Shown in pieces: positions 28,101-36,015 of a stretch of DNA of 64,000 nt. Origin of the DNA: a virus; IMG/VR virus record IMGVR_UViG_3300034073_002131, positions 34,029 to 98,028 of that record, one strand, 5' to 3'. Within the stretch, counting starts at the first letter, position 1; each line of letters opens with the position of its first letter. The notes below the pieces were generated by a model. It did not search any database. It saw only the letters and a list, made by a program, of their open reading frames with translations, and had not been told where the DNA came from. Position numbers and translations under genes: made by a program.

Positions 28101-31100
28101 TCTTTGCCTACAAGATCGGCATAGTTTGTTGCAGTAGTTGTACTAGTTCCGCCACCAATACCAAAAAACCCGCCTTTAGTAACAGTAGTACTAACAATCT
28201 CAAATTGTCTAACAGTTCCCTGTACAGCATTAGCTAGGTCTAAGAATGTTCCGCGTAGCTGAATACCGCTATCCTGAATTTCACGACTAGTTTTGCTGCC
28301 AAATAACCAGCTTGCTATTCCACTTGTAGTTGTACCAGTTTGAGTACCAAAAGCACTTCCACCCTGTAGACCTTGTATTCTAAAGGCACCTTTTGCAACA
28401 TTTTCAATACTGGCACTTAGCTTTCTAAATGCTAAAAGTAACTTGTTATCATAGCCAAGGCTAGCATCACTGTTTTTACTAATAATCTCTAGTGAATTTG
28501 CAATTGATTCAGATTTTGCTCCGGTATCGCCAAAAACTCCTGAGCGTACTTGTACCTGATTACCTTGGGTATCCCAACCCATTGCTGTGCCTTGGGTCTG
28601 CTGACGTTGCTCAGCTGAGGGTACAAATATACCACTAGTACCGCGCTTGCCAAATGCGGCTAAGCCTATTGCGGCTACTAGGGCTGCTGCAACTGGGGGT
28701 CCAAATACACCTAATTGTCCAATAGTTTTTGCATAAATTTCTGATACATAAATACCTGCGCGAGCAAAAAATCCTGCACTTGTAGCTGCTGTTTGTGCTG
28801 CTTCAGCCCCTACTTTTGCCGTTGTACCAGCAATTGCAGAACCTATTTTTACAGCTAACTCTTTAGCATCCATTGCTAGTCGAACTAGGTGCATAGCTTT
28901 TTCTGTTTTATCTAGTACTTTATATGCAAGTGTTTTTTCTTTAAACAATTTCTTAGTAGAATTAAGTGTTGCTGCATCTGCTGTTAATTCATCTTTAGCA
29001 GCTCTTTGGCGAAGTTTATTTAGCTTTTGTTCCTCTTTGCCAGCATCTTGGCCAGTCATGTATAGGGTGTCTACTAGCTCTTGTTGTTGTTTTATTGCTT
29101 TATTATTTCGTTCTTCTAGTAGTGCACGCTTATCGATATTGGTTACAAGGTCGGCTAATTTTGTGCCAATACCTTCATATACAAAATCTAAATTTTTAAC
29201 TGCTTCTAGTTGTTTGCTAAAATCTTCCCGTTGTTCTCTGTAAGCCTGTACTGCATTAATGGAACTAATTCTAGCTGCTTTTTCAGCTTCTATTTGACTA
29301 ATTCTTTGGCTATGTGCTTCAACATCTAACTGCATTTGTGATTGTAGTCGATCAGCTTGAATATTAAAACCAATATCCCTTAATCTATTAACTTCTATTT
29401 GATTATTTATTTGTTGTTGAGCAAAACTTAAACTAGCGTCTTGTATTTGTTTAGTAGCATTTTGCTCTTCTCTTATTAGGTCCAGCTGTGTTCTGCGAGC
29501 CTGTAAAACTTCTGGAGGTAGACTTTCAGTTTGTTCTGCTCTTTGTAGAGCTATATCTTGTAGGGTTAGTGCACTTTCGGCACGAGCAGCAGCAATAGCA
29601 AGTTCTGCCCTACCTAAACTAATAACATAGTCTAATTCTTTTTTTCTGTAGTCAGCTAATTTATTAGCTTCAGCATTTGCTGCAGTTGCGGTTGCTAATC
29701 CTTTTCTATAAAAAGCTACTATTTGTTCTGAATTATATACTTGGCGAGCTTGTTTTAGTATTAATTCTGAATCCGCTTTTCCTTGATCTTCTTTGCCTTG
29801 TTTAATACTTTCATTAAGTACATTTTGTGCACGTAACTCTTCTTGAGCATACTTTCTATTAGCTTGATTTATAGCCTCGTCATAATCAAGTGCTGCTTTT
29901 TTATCAATTAAACTAAGCTTTTGTTGGTAATATTGCTCATAAGAAATTGTACCCAGCTCTTGTCTTTGATCAAGTAGTTGAGTATTAATATCAAGTTCAG
30001 ATTTTTGTAATCCAATATTTTGTTGTTGCTGAGCAAATATTGCGCTAACAATTGCTTGACGTTTATTAATATCTGTTTGCTCTATGGCTCTATCAATACC
30101 TTTTAATTGTGTAGCTAATCCAGTAGATACCTGTGCAGCAGCTATAATATTTTGACTATACTTTGCTAATTCTGGATTTCCTGACTTTATTTCTTCTTGA
30201 AGTCTGCTAAGGACCCCTAGTGGATCTTTATAAGCATCTTGAATAAAACTACGAACTTTAGTAGCTATATCTACCTGTTTTTGAGCAGCTTCGGCAGCAG
30301 CAAGAAGCTGAGGATCTTCTTTATTAGCTTCAAGATCTTTCTTAGCTTGTTGTAAAGTTTGTCTAGCAGTAACTAAATCTAGACTAGCTTTTAATTCATA
30401 ATTAGATCTAGCAATTTCTGCTTGTTGCCTAATAATTTCTTTATCATTATTAAGTTCTTCTACTTTTAGTTCAAATTGGCGGCTGGCAAGTTGCGGAATT
30501 GTATCAATACCAGCATATAAGTTTTGTAGTATTTCGTTAGCACCTTTTTGAAGTGCTGCACGCATTCCGGCCGCAATATTACTAAAATTATTCACAAGTC
30601 CCTGTTGTATGCCTTGAATAACTTGTGCACTAACTTTTCCTAGTTTTGTTTCTACTATACTTAAATCTTGATATAAATTACTTCTAATATCTTCTAATTC
30701 TTTTAATGCATCTTTACGTCTGCGTTCTGCACTAGCGGCAGGTCCTTGTTCTATTGTCCCTTGAGGACCAAAACCTGCCATTACATCTAGTTTTGTAATT
30801 TCTCTGATTCTGCTTTCAACTTTTTTGATTTCTTGACTAGTTTTTGTAAAGTTTTTACCTAGTAATTGAACATCTTCGTTTAAATTAAATAGTTCTGCAC
30901 TTACTTTTATACCAAAAATAGGTCTGTCACCTAGACTGGCAATACTGCCTGTTAGTGCATCTAAGTTTTCACGAAGTGGACCCTCTAGGGCAGTATTTAA
31001 TTTTAGTAATGCAGTAACATTATCACTAGCAAATTTTGTAACAGGATCACTTACTTGAAACTGTCTGGCTAAGTCTAAAAAGCTTTCTTTGGCTTTGGTT

Positions 31101-33370
31101 TGGGCATCTACAAACTCGCGACTTTTAGACGCAGCATTACCTGCCTCTATTGCGGCATCGCGTAATGCTTTTCTAATATTTTTTACCTTTTCGCTACCTG
31201 GCTCTAAGCCTTCAAGGGCTTTTTCTAGCTGTTTAAAATTAGTTACATCTTTTACTTCAAGTAATTTTTGTAGATTCTCTTTTACTTTAGTTTGAATAGG
31301 TGAATTTTCTAAATCATCAATAGCCCCTAGTATACTAGTACCAAGTGCTTTTTCAAAATTACCTTGTACGCCCCCGCCAAAAAAGCTAAAAATTCTATCC
31401 CAGAATTTATCCCATCCACTACTTGTAACAGCACTTTGAGCAGCTTTAGCAGAATTAGTAAACTTATCAAAGCTGTCTGCAACCTCTAACATTGCGCGAC
31501 CCTGTGCTTCTAGGGAGGTAACACTAAAAGGATTAGTTGCATATATACTTGACATTGTTCTGCCAAGATTGGCGGTGGACTCGTTTAAGCGCTCTATACT
31601 AGTTTTAAATTCACGAGTAGCTTCAGCACTTTTAGTAAAAAATCCATTAATAAGTTCGGCTATGCCAATTATAGCACCTGCAACCATACCTACAGTACCT
31701 AGTCTACTTACTACAGTACTAATAGCTCCGCCAATAGCTGCAAAACTTCCACGTGTTATGATAGCAGCTTTTTGTAAGCTGTTCATTGCTACTTCAGAAT
31801 TATTTAATTCTGTAGTCATTAGTCTAATAGATTTTGTAATCCCGATTAAACCACCATTATATGCAGCATTACTTACAATAGCAGAAGCAGTAGCTTTTCG
31901 CTCAGCTTCTTGTGCTGCTTTCTGGGTCATGGAATATACACTCCAACCCTTAGTGCCTTCAGCTACTTCTTGACGAAGCTTTTCTTTTGTTTTCTTAAGA
32001 TTTTCTTCTTCGCGCTGTGCACTGCGTATAGAATCACCTACTTCACGATAAGCTTCCGCCTCTTTAGTTTTACCAGCACGTTTAGCGCGTTCAATTGATC
32101 GCTCTAAGCGTTGAAAATCGGCTTGATCAACATCACGAATATCTTTTTGTAGTAGCTGATAGGCAACAGTTTGTTTAGCTATACTTGATTTTTTAAGTTC
32201 AAGTACGCGTTTTTCTGCAGCATCTACACGTGCAATCTCAGCATCTGCTCTGCGCTCTACTTCGCGCTGAATTTCTTGTGAATATTTTTGTTGAGCCTGT
32301 AAGGCTGCCTGTCCACGTTCTTTGGCTACAGCTTGAGCTTGATCAGCTGCAGTTTTTAAACCCAGCTTAAATTCGCCAATAGTAGGTAGGGCTTGTTTAA
32401 TAAGTACTGCACTTACTGCAGCTAAAGCTGTTAATAATCCTGTTGGGCTTTCTGCTAGTAATTTAACCATTGGCGCAATACCCTTGTTAACAGTCTCTAG
32501 GACACTTTGTAGGGTATTTTGTAGGGCTGCACTTAATTTAGTATAAGGATTTACATCTATATCAATAGCCTTAAACTTTCGTTCGCCTTCAGTTAAAACT
32601 GCATTAGCAAATGCCATGCGCTTTTCAAAATCAGTAAGCTGCTCAGCACTCTTGCCAATGCTACGAGCATACTCTCGGCTAGCTTGATCTACTTTAGTAA
32701 AAATACCAAGTTCGTCTAGTAATTCAGGTTCTAGTTTTGTTACACCACGGCTTAATCTACTTAGTGCATCTGCAGCATCTACGCCTAGTGCTTGTGAAGC
32801 TTGTTGTGCTACCTTACCTAGGCGTAGTACACTTTCGCTGCTTAGGCCTGCCGCAGTAGCTTTTGCAGTAGCTGTCATAGCTTCACGTAAGCTAACAGCA
32901 CCATCTGTGGTTTCTACTAGTCGTTTAGATAAGGTACCTAAGGCCATACCACTAGCAGCACCTAGTTGGTCTAAGCCTTTGATCATGTTAGTTGTATCCA
33001 TTGCCCTGCTCAGGCCCTGGAATGCAGCAGTTACAGCAAATATATTAGCAGCAAAAGTAGCATAAAGTCTAACTAATCCACCTAGACCTTGTGCTTGGTT
33101 GGCAAAATCTCTAGCACTAGCTCCGGTACTTCCTGCCGAACCACGAGCACGACCATACTCCTCGCCACTCATAAGAGCTTGCGATCCAGTAGGTGCTCCT
33201 GCCGCCCGAGCAGCAGCCTGCCAGCGCTTTTGGCCTTGCGCTTGCATTTGCTTAATAGACTGAGTGGTCTCTTCTACGGTTTTACGCAACTCTTTTACAT
33301 CTTTAATAACCTTTTTAGCTGAACCATTATCGTCTATATTTACGGTATAATTAGTACTTTTTGTAGCCAT
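25115..33370 (-). CDS. Tail tape measure protein with S74-type chaperone domain near its C-terminus
   Basis: At 2751 residues this is the longest gene. It has long Ala/Gln/Glu/Lys coiled-coil stretches, hydrophobic segments near residues 535-575 and 1480-1505, and the usual tape measure ending FANGGVFDGATAFNMGIMGE then AGPEAIMPL. The known ratio of about 0.15 nm tail per residue predicts a tail near 400 nm if it is not processed. Unusually, residues about 2558-2627 read SDARVKQNISYVDTL, LNLYDFEYK, RGVLAQEVIEKYP and MSVDYTKL, the pattern of the S74 intramolecular chaperone/peptidase, with the Ser-Lys pair (Ser2558, Lys2563) kept. It follows its own perfect promoter at 33445-33473. Confidence 0.92.
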   Translation of the reverse strand: MATKSTNYTVNIDDNGSAKKVIKDVKELRKTVEETTQSIKQMQAQGQKRWQAAARAAGAPTGSQALMSGEEYGRARGSAGSTGASARDFANQAQGLGGLVRLYATFAANIFAVTAAFQGLSRAMDTTNMIKGLDQLGAASGMALGTLSKRLVETTDGAVSLREAMTATAKATAAGLSSESVLRLGKVAQQASQALGVDAADALSRLSRGVTKLEPELLDELGIFTKVDQASREYARSIGKSAEQLTDFEKRMAFANAVLTEGERKFKAIDIDVNPYTKLSAALQNTLQSVLETVNKGIAPMVKLLAESPTGLLTALAAVSAVLIKQALPTIGEFKLGLKTAADQAQAVAKERGQAALQAQQKYSQEIQREVERRADAEIARVDAAEKRVLELKKSSIAKQTVAYQLLQKDIRDVDQADFQRLERSIERAKRAGKTKEAEAYREVGDSIRSAQREEENLKKTKEKLRQEVAEGTKGWSVYSMTQKAAQEAERKATASAIVSNAAYNGGLIGITKSIRLMTTELNNSEVAMNSLQKAAIITRGSFAAIGGAISTVVSRLGTVGMVAGAIIGIAELINGFFTKSAEATREFKTSIERLNESTANLGRTMSSIYATNPFSVTSLEAQGRAMLEVADSFDKFTNSAKAAQSAVTSSGWDKFWDRIFSFFGGGVQGNFEKALGTSILGAIDDLENSPIQTKVKENLQKLLEVKDVTNFKQLEKALEGLEPGSEKVKNIRKALRDAAIEAGNAASKSREFVDAQTKAKESFLDLARQFQVSDPVTKFASDNVTALLKLNTALEGPLRENLDALTGSIASLGDRPIFGIKVSAELFNLNEDVQLLGKNFTKTSQEIKKVESRIREITKLDVMAGFGPQGTIEQGPAASAERRRKDALKELEDIRSNLYQDLSIVETKLGKVSAQVIQGIQQGLVNNFSNIAAGMRAALQKGANEILQNLYAGIDTIPQLASRQFELKVEELNNDKEIIRQQAEIARSNYELKASLDLVTARQTLQQAKKDLEANKEDPQLLAAAEAAQKQVDIATKVRSFIQDAYKDPLGVLSRLQEEIKSGNPELAKYSQNIIAAAQVSTGLATQLKGIDRAIEQTDINKRQAIVSAIFAQQQQNIGLQKSELDINTQLLDQRQELGTISYEQYYQQKLSLIDKKAALDYDEAINQANRKYAQEELRAQNVLNESIKQGKEDQGKADSELILKQARQVYNSEQIVAFYRKGLATATAANAEANKLADYRKKELDYVISLGRAELAIAAARAESALTLQDIALQRAEQTESLPPEVLQARRTQLDLIREEQNATKQIQDASLSFAQQQINNQIEVNRLRDIGFNIQADRLQSQMQLDVEAHSQRISQIEAEKAARISSINAVQAYREQREDFSKQLEAVKNLDFVYEGIGTKLADLVTNIDKRALLEERNNKAIKQQQELVDTLYMTGQDAGKEEQKLNKLRQRAAKDELTADAATLNSTKKLFKEKTLAYKVLDKTEKAMHLVRLAMDAKELAVKIGSAIAGTTAKVGAEAAQTAATSAGFFARAGIYVSEIYAKTIGQLGVFGPPVAAALVAAIGLAAFGKRGTSGIFVPSAEQRQQTQGTAMGWDTQGNQVQVRSGVFGDTGAKSESIANSLEIISKNSDASLGYDNKLLLAFRKLSASIENVAKGAFRIQGLQGGSAFGTQTGTTTSGIASWLFGSKTSREIQDSGIQLRGTFLDLANAVQGTVRQFEIVSTTVTKGGFFGIGGGTSTTTATNYADLVGKELQTFSRVFDYGRDVLIATAEQAGQTASVVDQVLGKIRVDEMASLRGLTGEDFTKELSAVFSAVMDDAAEVIFGSFRRLQNFGEGLLETVTRVIDTNKKVEAQLQNLGFKGIENTLKEFGVRIGVLWEDTTKPFMSFDPTLIKNTTYDITDSLAELAGGLDNFLDITGSFASSFLTDEQRLANITRNVNQELERLGYTANITKDQYIGLVRAQDLTSERGRETFISLLSLADGMKEISDAADKAAEEATAAAEKAAEAAKQAAEDAAEVAKKIADETKQLNTQLYQAFGQTYLLRLQEIEALDQTNRVLKVLLYAVEDLAKAEANLQQAQQRVQGIQAEATNRVVSAQQKYLQAQKEVANFAIEAAKRMRDLGGSLREFVAEQSGVGTTGTRSVSLLRREFEASVTRALGGSEEDIAGLQNLASGLLESLKDSSSTYQQFESSRRQVLASLTKVADYTEQQASKVDQAFPETTKDPLTIAVESMATAKKEFEDAVSVALQISAPLEQATRDLVSEYKIAKADADKLQVQVEDIKSILREISTNTGLSGAVREGINKLTTATESSLSVDSPINTTLNTLNTTTELGLGSGSVIDKALGVLDATTAAGLGVEGIINKALATLDTTTKDSLSGTGAIASKLTSSDNTTAGDWLLKLSEATGTVGTNTENTSSNIETTNTITDAVGQVIADAGNTVAEATIAGTEGLAKIISEQNNSTLLAVAGNTSGTVSALETVSNNQVTQINYLASIATSMSNLATAAQASPGAAVSGSGNFLSNLFKGAGKVISTVVDIVFAPVRWAKKLLSDARVKQNISYVDTLSNGLNLYDFEYKAPYNALYGAGTKRGVLAQEVIEKYPNAVSKNRAGIMSVDYTKLGVPMNVFKFANGGVFDGATAFNMGIMGEAGPEAIMPLSRTSTGRLGVTADITPMNDFALQSNRELILELKNLRKEVEYLRAETRATVTNTGKTTRILERVTQAGDSITISVSEDSLPVDVTVVT

Positions 33371-33444
33371 TTTAGCTCCATAAGCCAGTTCTTAACTTTT
33401 TCAAACTACTTAAAATTTTTAAGTAAAGTTTTGAATTTACCACG

Positions 33445-33473
33445 ATTATAACATGTCGGCAAGTTTGTGTCAA
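33445..33473 (-). promoter_or_regulatory. Consensus sigma70 promoter of the tape measure gene
   Basis: Minus strand TTGACA (33473-33468), spacer 17, TATAAT (33450-33445): a perfect match to both boxes. It lies in the 144-nt gap between the tail assembly chaperone and the tape measure. Confidence 0.85.
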
Positions 33474-33494
33474 TAGTTAAAATTTTTAAGCAAT

Positions 33495-33534
33495 AAAAAA
33501 CCCCAGCACAAAAATTATTTGGCTGGGGTTTTTT
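33495..33534 (-). terminator. Terminator after the tail assembly chaperone genes
   Basis: AAAAAACCCCAGC (33495-33507) pairs with GCTGGGGTTTTTT (33522-33534). On the minus strand the stem is followed by T6. It overlaps the last codons of the chaperone T-part frame, so the head/tail-tube transcript ends just before the tape measure promoter. Confidence 0.85.
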
Positions 33535-33847
33535 CAGGAATGTTGTTTTTTACTTTTTGCTGTATTACTTCACTGCGAGCTTCATCTATGTATCTAATTA
33601 ACTCTAGGTATAAGAGTTGTTCAGGCCTTTCTAGGATCTCGTATAGGTCGAATAGTTGAAAAACTATACTGTAATCTTTACCTAGATAATTTCCGGCCAT
33701 AAACTCCCAGTTGTCTGAGAGCATACCGTAAATTTCAAAAGCCTGTTTAACTGTATCTTCAAAATCATCTAGTTCAACCGGAACTTCTTCCGGTTTAGGT
33801 TCGTTGCCCAGCATTTCACACATTTCGAAATACTGGTCTTTGGTCAT
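33515..33847 (-). CDS. Tail assembly chaperone, frameshift (T) portion
   Basis: The frame gives 110 residues from an ATG at 33847, but it is open upstream to the end of the preceding gene and is most likely read only as the extension of that gene through a -1 frameshift at 33916-33922. The joined segment LFYEQILELRTKVKNFF supports this. The acidic, helical sequence (VPVELDDFEDTVKQAFEIYG) is typical of the T domain that recruits tail tube protein to the tape measure. Start at 33847 lacks a good ribosome site. Confidence 0.8.
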   Translation of the reverse strand: MTKDQYFEMCEMLGNEPKPEEVPVELDDFEDTVKQAFEIYGMLSDNWEFMAGNYLGKDYSIVFQLFDLYEILERPEQLLYLELIRYIDEARSEVIQQKVKNNIPEKTPAK

Positions 33848-33894
33848 GCCGACCTCGCGATTTTGAAAAAAGTTTTTTACCTTAGTACGTAGTT

Positions 33895-34308
33895 CTAGGA
33901 TTTGCTCGTAGAAAAGTTTCCCAAGTCTGTGACCTGTTCACTAACAAAACTATCAAAGTTTTGAGAATTTTTCATTAGGTATAGTGCGTTTTCTTCGCTA
34001 TACTCTAGTTCAGTTTCAGGATCTTGGCCACTAATATCAACTGGGGCTAGTTGCTCTAGATAGGTCAGCTTTAAGCCTTTCCAGCCTTTAATACTAGCTT
34101 TTACATAAAGCTCTAAGAATAGTTCGTCATTTAGCTCTTCGATAGGTTGACGATTTTTAAAACTAGTTTTAGTAGCTTTTTTTCTAATTGTTTGCAGTGT
34201 CTCACGACTTAAGAATGCTAGATCAATTTTAAAATCTGGCATTCCAGGGTATTCGACTTCAATTGCTTTGGATGGGACTAGTAGAGATTTAAGAGAAATG
34301 TTTGACAT
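33895..34308 (-). CDS. Tail assembly chaperone, G portion
   Basis: The 137-residue product (ISLKSLLVPSKAIEVEYPG, FLSRETLQTIRKKATKTSF, LYVKASIKGWKGL) fits the tail assembly chaperone family that precedes the tape measure gene in siphoviruses. It contains the slippery heptamer GGGAAAC seven codons before its stop; ribosomes that slip there make a protein of about 264 residues by joining the next frame. The chaperone binds the tape measure and limits tail tube growth, and is not kept in the virion. Confidence 0.85.
   Translation of the reverse strand: MSNISLKSLLVPSKAIEVEYPGMPDFKIDLAFLSRETLQTIRKKATKTSFKNRQPIEELNDELFLELYVKASIKGWKGLKLTYLEQLAPVDISGQDPETELEYSEENALYLMKNSQNFDSFVSEQVTDLGNFSTSKS
33916..33922 (-). 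promoter_or_regulatory. Programmed -1 ribosomal frameshift site (GGGAAAC)
   Basis: In the zero frame the codons are TTG GGA AAC, so the heptamer G GGA AAC fits X XXY YYZ. The -1 frame is open from before the site through the whole downstream chaperone frame (CTT TTC TAC GAG CAA...). The same type of site, GGGAAAG, is used by lambda G/GT. Confidence 0.85.
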
Positions 34309-34339
34309 AAAAACCTTGATTTATTACTTAGGGATAGAA

Positions 34340-34366
34340 AACTAGGCTAGAAGGTCTAGCCTAGTT
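34340..34366 (-). terminator. Hairpin terminator between tail tube and chaperone genes
   Basis: AACTAGGCTAGA (34340-34351) and TCTAGCCTAGTT (34355-34366) form a 12-bp perfect stem with a 3-nt loop, followed on the minus strand by TTTTCT. A partial terminator here would explain high tail tube and lower chaperone levels. Confidence 0.7.
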
Positions 34367-34382
34367 AGAGTTTAATTTTTAA

Positions 34383-35495
34383 TTAAGCGTTAGGATGATA
34401 GTATTCTATTGTTAGCTCATTTGCTTGTTCTAAGTCAAAATCGCTTCCAGTGTAGCCTTGAGCTGTAAAGTTAATACTTGTACTTACAACTTGTTCAGTG
34501 TTTACAGTAGGAATACTTAGTACAACTGCAGGCATGCTAAGATCAACACGAATAGCTGCAGAGGCACTGCCACCAACACTTATCTTTAGGTTATAAGCAG
34601 GATCAACATCTGTTACGCTGTCTGTTAATAACTGACTCATTAGAGCAGCGCTAGCACCAGCACCAGTCTTTAAGTAGCAGTTTAGGGTACCACTAATAGC
34701 GCGAGTACCAGTAAAGTAGGTAGCAGGTTTGTTTACAACACCTAAGTTAGCAGGTGTTAAGTAGGTAACATTATTGCTAATTGTTAAACTACCACCAGTA
34801 ATAGCTAGAGTATAAGCTGTACCACCACTTCCAATTCCACTATCAAGAGTAATTGTGCTTAGTTTATTAGCAATAAATGGTGCTGTTGTATTTTTTGCTA
34901 AGAAATTACCAGCTAAAGTACCACTAAGTGTTCCGCTGCCAATTGTAGGAGAAGTAATTTGACGCAGCACGCTTCCTTGACCTGCCCACTGAATTGTTGC
35001 AATTGCATCTAGGCCAAAGTCAATAGTTGCAGTATTCATAACGCAATTATCAACCACAAAAGTTGTAGCATCTAATATAAATATTAAACCAAATTTTTGT
35101 AGTTGGTGTACATTTGAATCTGATACTACTACTGTTACTTTAGTTGTGCTTTCTGTTGCTGCACCACCGTCGTCACTAAACATTGCACCCCATAGTGCAG
35201 ATTCTTCACAAGTTACATTTGTGCCACCATCAGCAGGACGCATATAGGTAGAGAAGGAGAAATCGACGGGGTCTAAGCTAGTATTAAACTGACGCTGACC
35301 ACGAGTAGGTGCAGCACCTGCCTCGTTAAGAGTAACTGTTTCTGAAGTAGTATTTTGTGAAAAACTCATACCGTCCAGAACTTGAATTTCGCGAGTATCG
35401 GTAGCAGTAAAACCAGTTGCTGCTACTACACCAGTGTTTGGGTCCACGTTTGTAGTAAAGAATACTCGCGCATTACGAACTAAATTATAAGCCAT
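34383..35495 (-). CDS. Major tail (tube) protein
   Basis: The 370-residue protein starts AYNLVRNARVFFTTNVDPNT and includes RQFNTSLDPVDFSFSTYMRP and ESALWGAMFS, the pattern of long-tailed phage tube proteins. It sits between the tail terminator and the chaperones, the standard place. A Gly/Thr-rich second half (about residues 180-370) may be an added decoration or Ig-like domain. AAAAAGGAACAG precedes the ATG. Confidence 0.85.
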   Translation of the reverse strand: MAYNLVRNARVFFTTNVDPNTGVVAATGFTATDTREIQVLDGMSFSQNTTSETVTLNEAGAAPTRGQRQFNTSLDPVDFSFSTYMRPADGGTNVTCEESALWGAMFSDDGGAATESTTKVTVVVSDSNVHQLQKFGLIFILDATTFVVDNCVMNTATIDFGLDAIATIQWAGQGSVLRQITSPTIGSGTLSGTLAGNFLAKNTTAPFIANKLSTITLDSGIGSGGTAYTLAITGGSLTISNNVTYLTPANLGVVNKPATYFTGTRAISGTLNCYLKTGAGASAALMSQLLTDSVTDVDPAYNLKISVGGSASAAIRVDLSMPAVVLSIPTVNTEQVVSTSINFTAQGYTGSDFDLEQANELTIEYYHPNA

Positions 35496-35574
35496 ATCTG
35501 TTCCTTTTTATATTACTACTAATATATGTAAACTAGATATTTATCTGTTTTTATATATTAAGTAGAGGTTATAC

Positions 35575-36015
35575 TTACACAATATCATAGCGTACTTGTA
35601 AGTTTATTTCACCTACTGCATAGGGGGCTAGGATGCCCTCATCGGTTACAATAGATATAATAGTTATCTCTGTAATATCCTTGCCTGTTAGGGGGTCATA
35701 TACAAGAGTATTATTTGCATCTAAGCACTTTTCTATATCTTCTAGTAAGACTTCTAGTTCTTGTTGGGACTCTTCACTTTTACAATACACTTTTATACTT
35801 ACACCCAAATAACCCCACTTAAAATCAGCTGGATGATACTCTCGGGTTTCATTTCCAGGAGTTATATAGATACTAGGAAAATCTTGTACTTCGTCCCAGA
35901 ATTTTAGCTTTGGATAACTATTATTATAAATATTTGTTTTGTATGGAGGGTCTCCAGTAAGGCTCTCATTAAACTTGTTACTAAGAGCTGTAACTATGGA
36001 TGTTCTTCTAGTCAT
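35575..36015 (-). CDS. Tail terminator / neck protein
   Basis: The 146-residue protein (IVTALSNKFNESLTGDPPY, FWDEVQDFPSIYITPGNETR, WGYLGVSIKVYC) resembles the tail terminator family (lambda gpU-like), which caps the tail tube at the head side. It lies between the head-tail connector genes and the tube gene and overlaps the upstream gene by 4 nt. Confidence 0.75.
   Translation of the reverse strand: MTRRTSIVTALSNKFNESLTGDPPYKTNIYNNSYPKLKFWDEVQDFPSIYITPGNETREYHPADFKWGYLGVSIKVYCKSEESQQELEVLLEDIEKCLDANNTLVYDPLTGKDITEITIISIVTDEGILAPYAVGEINLQVRYDIV

Noticed and set aside
26268-31973. Several plus-strand frames of 60-134 codons inside the tape measure gene
   Set aside because: They are mirror frames of a long, strongly coding minus-strand gene with Ser/Leu-rich low-complexity translations and no ribosome sites.
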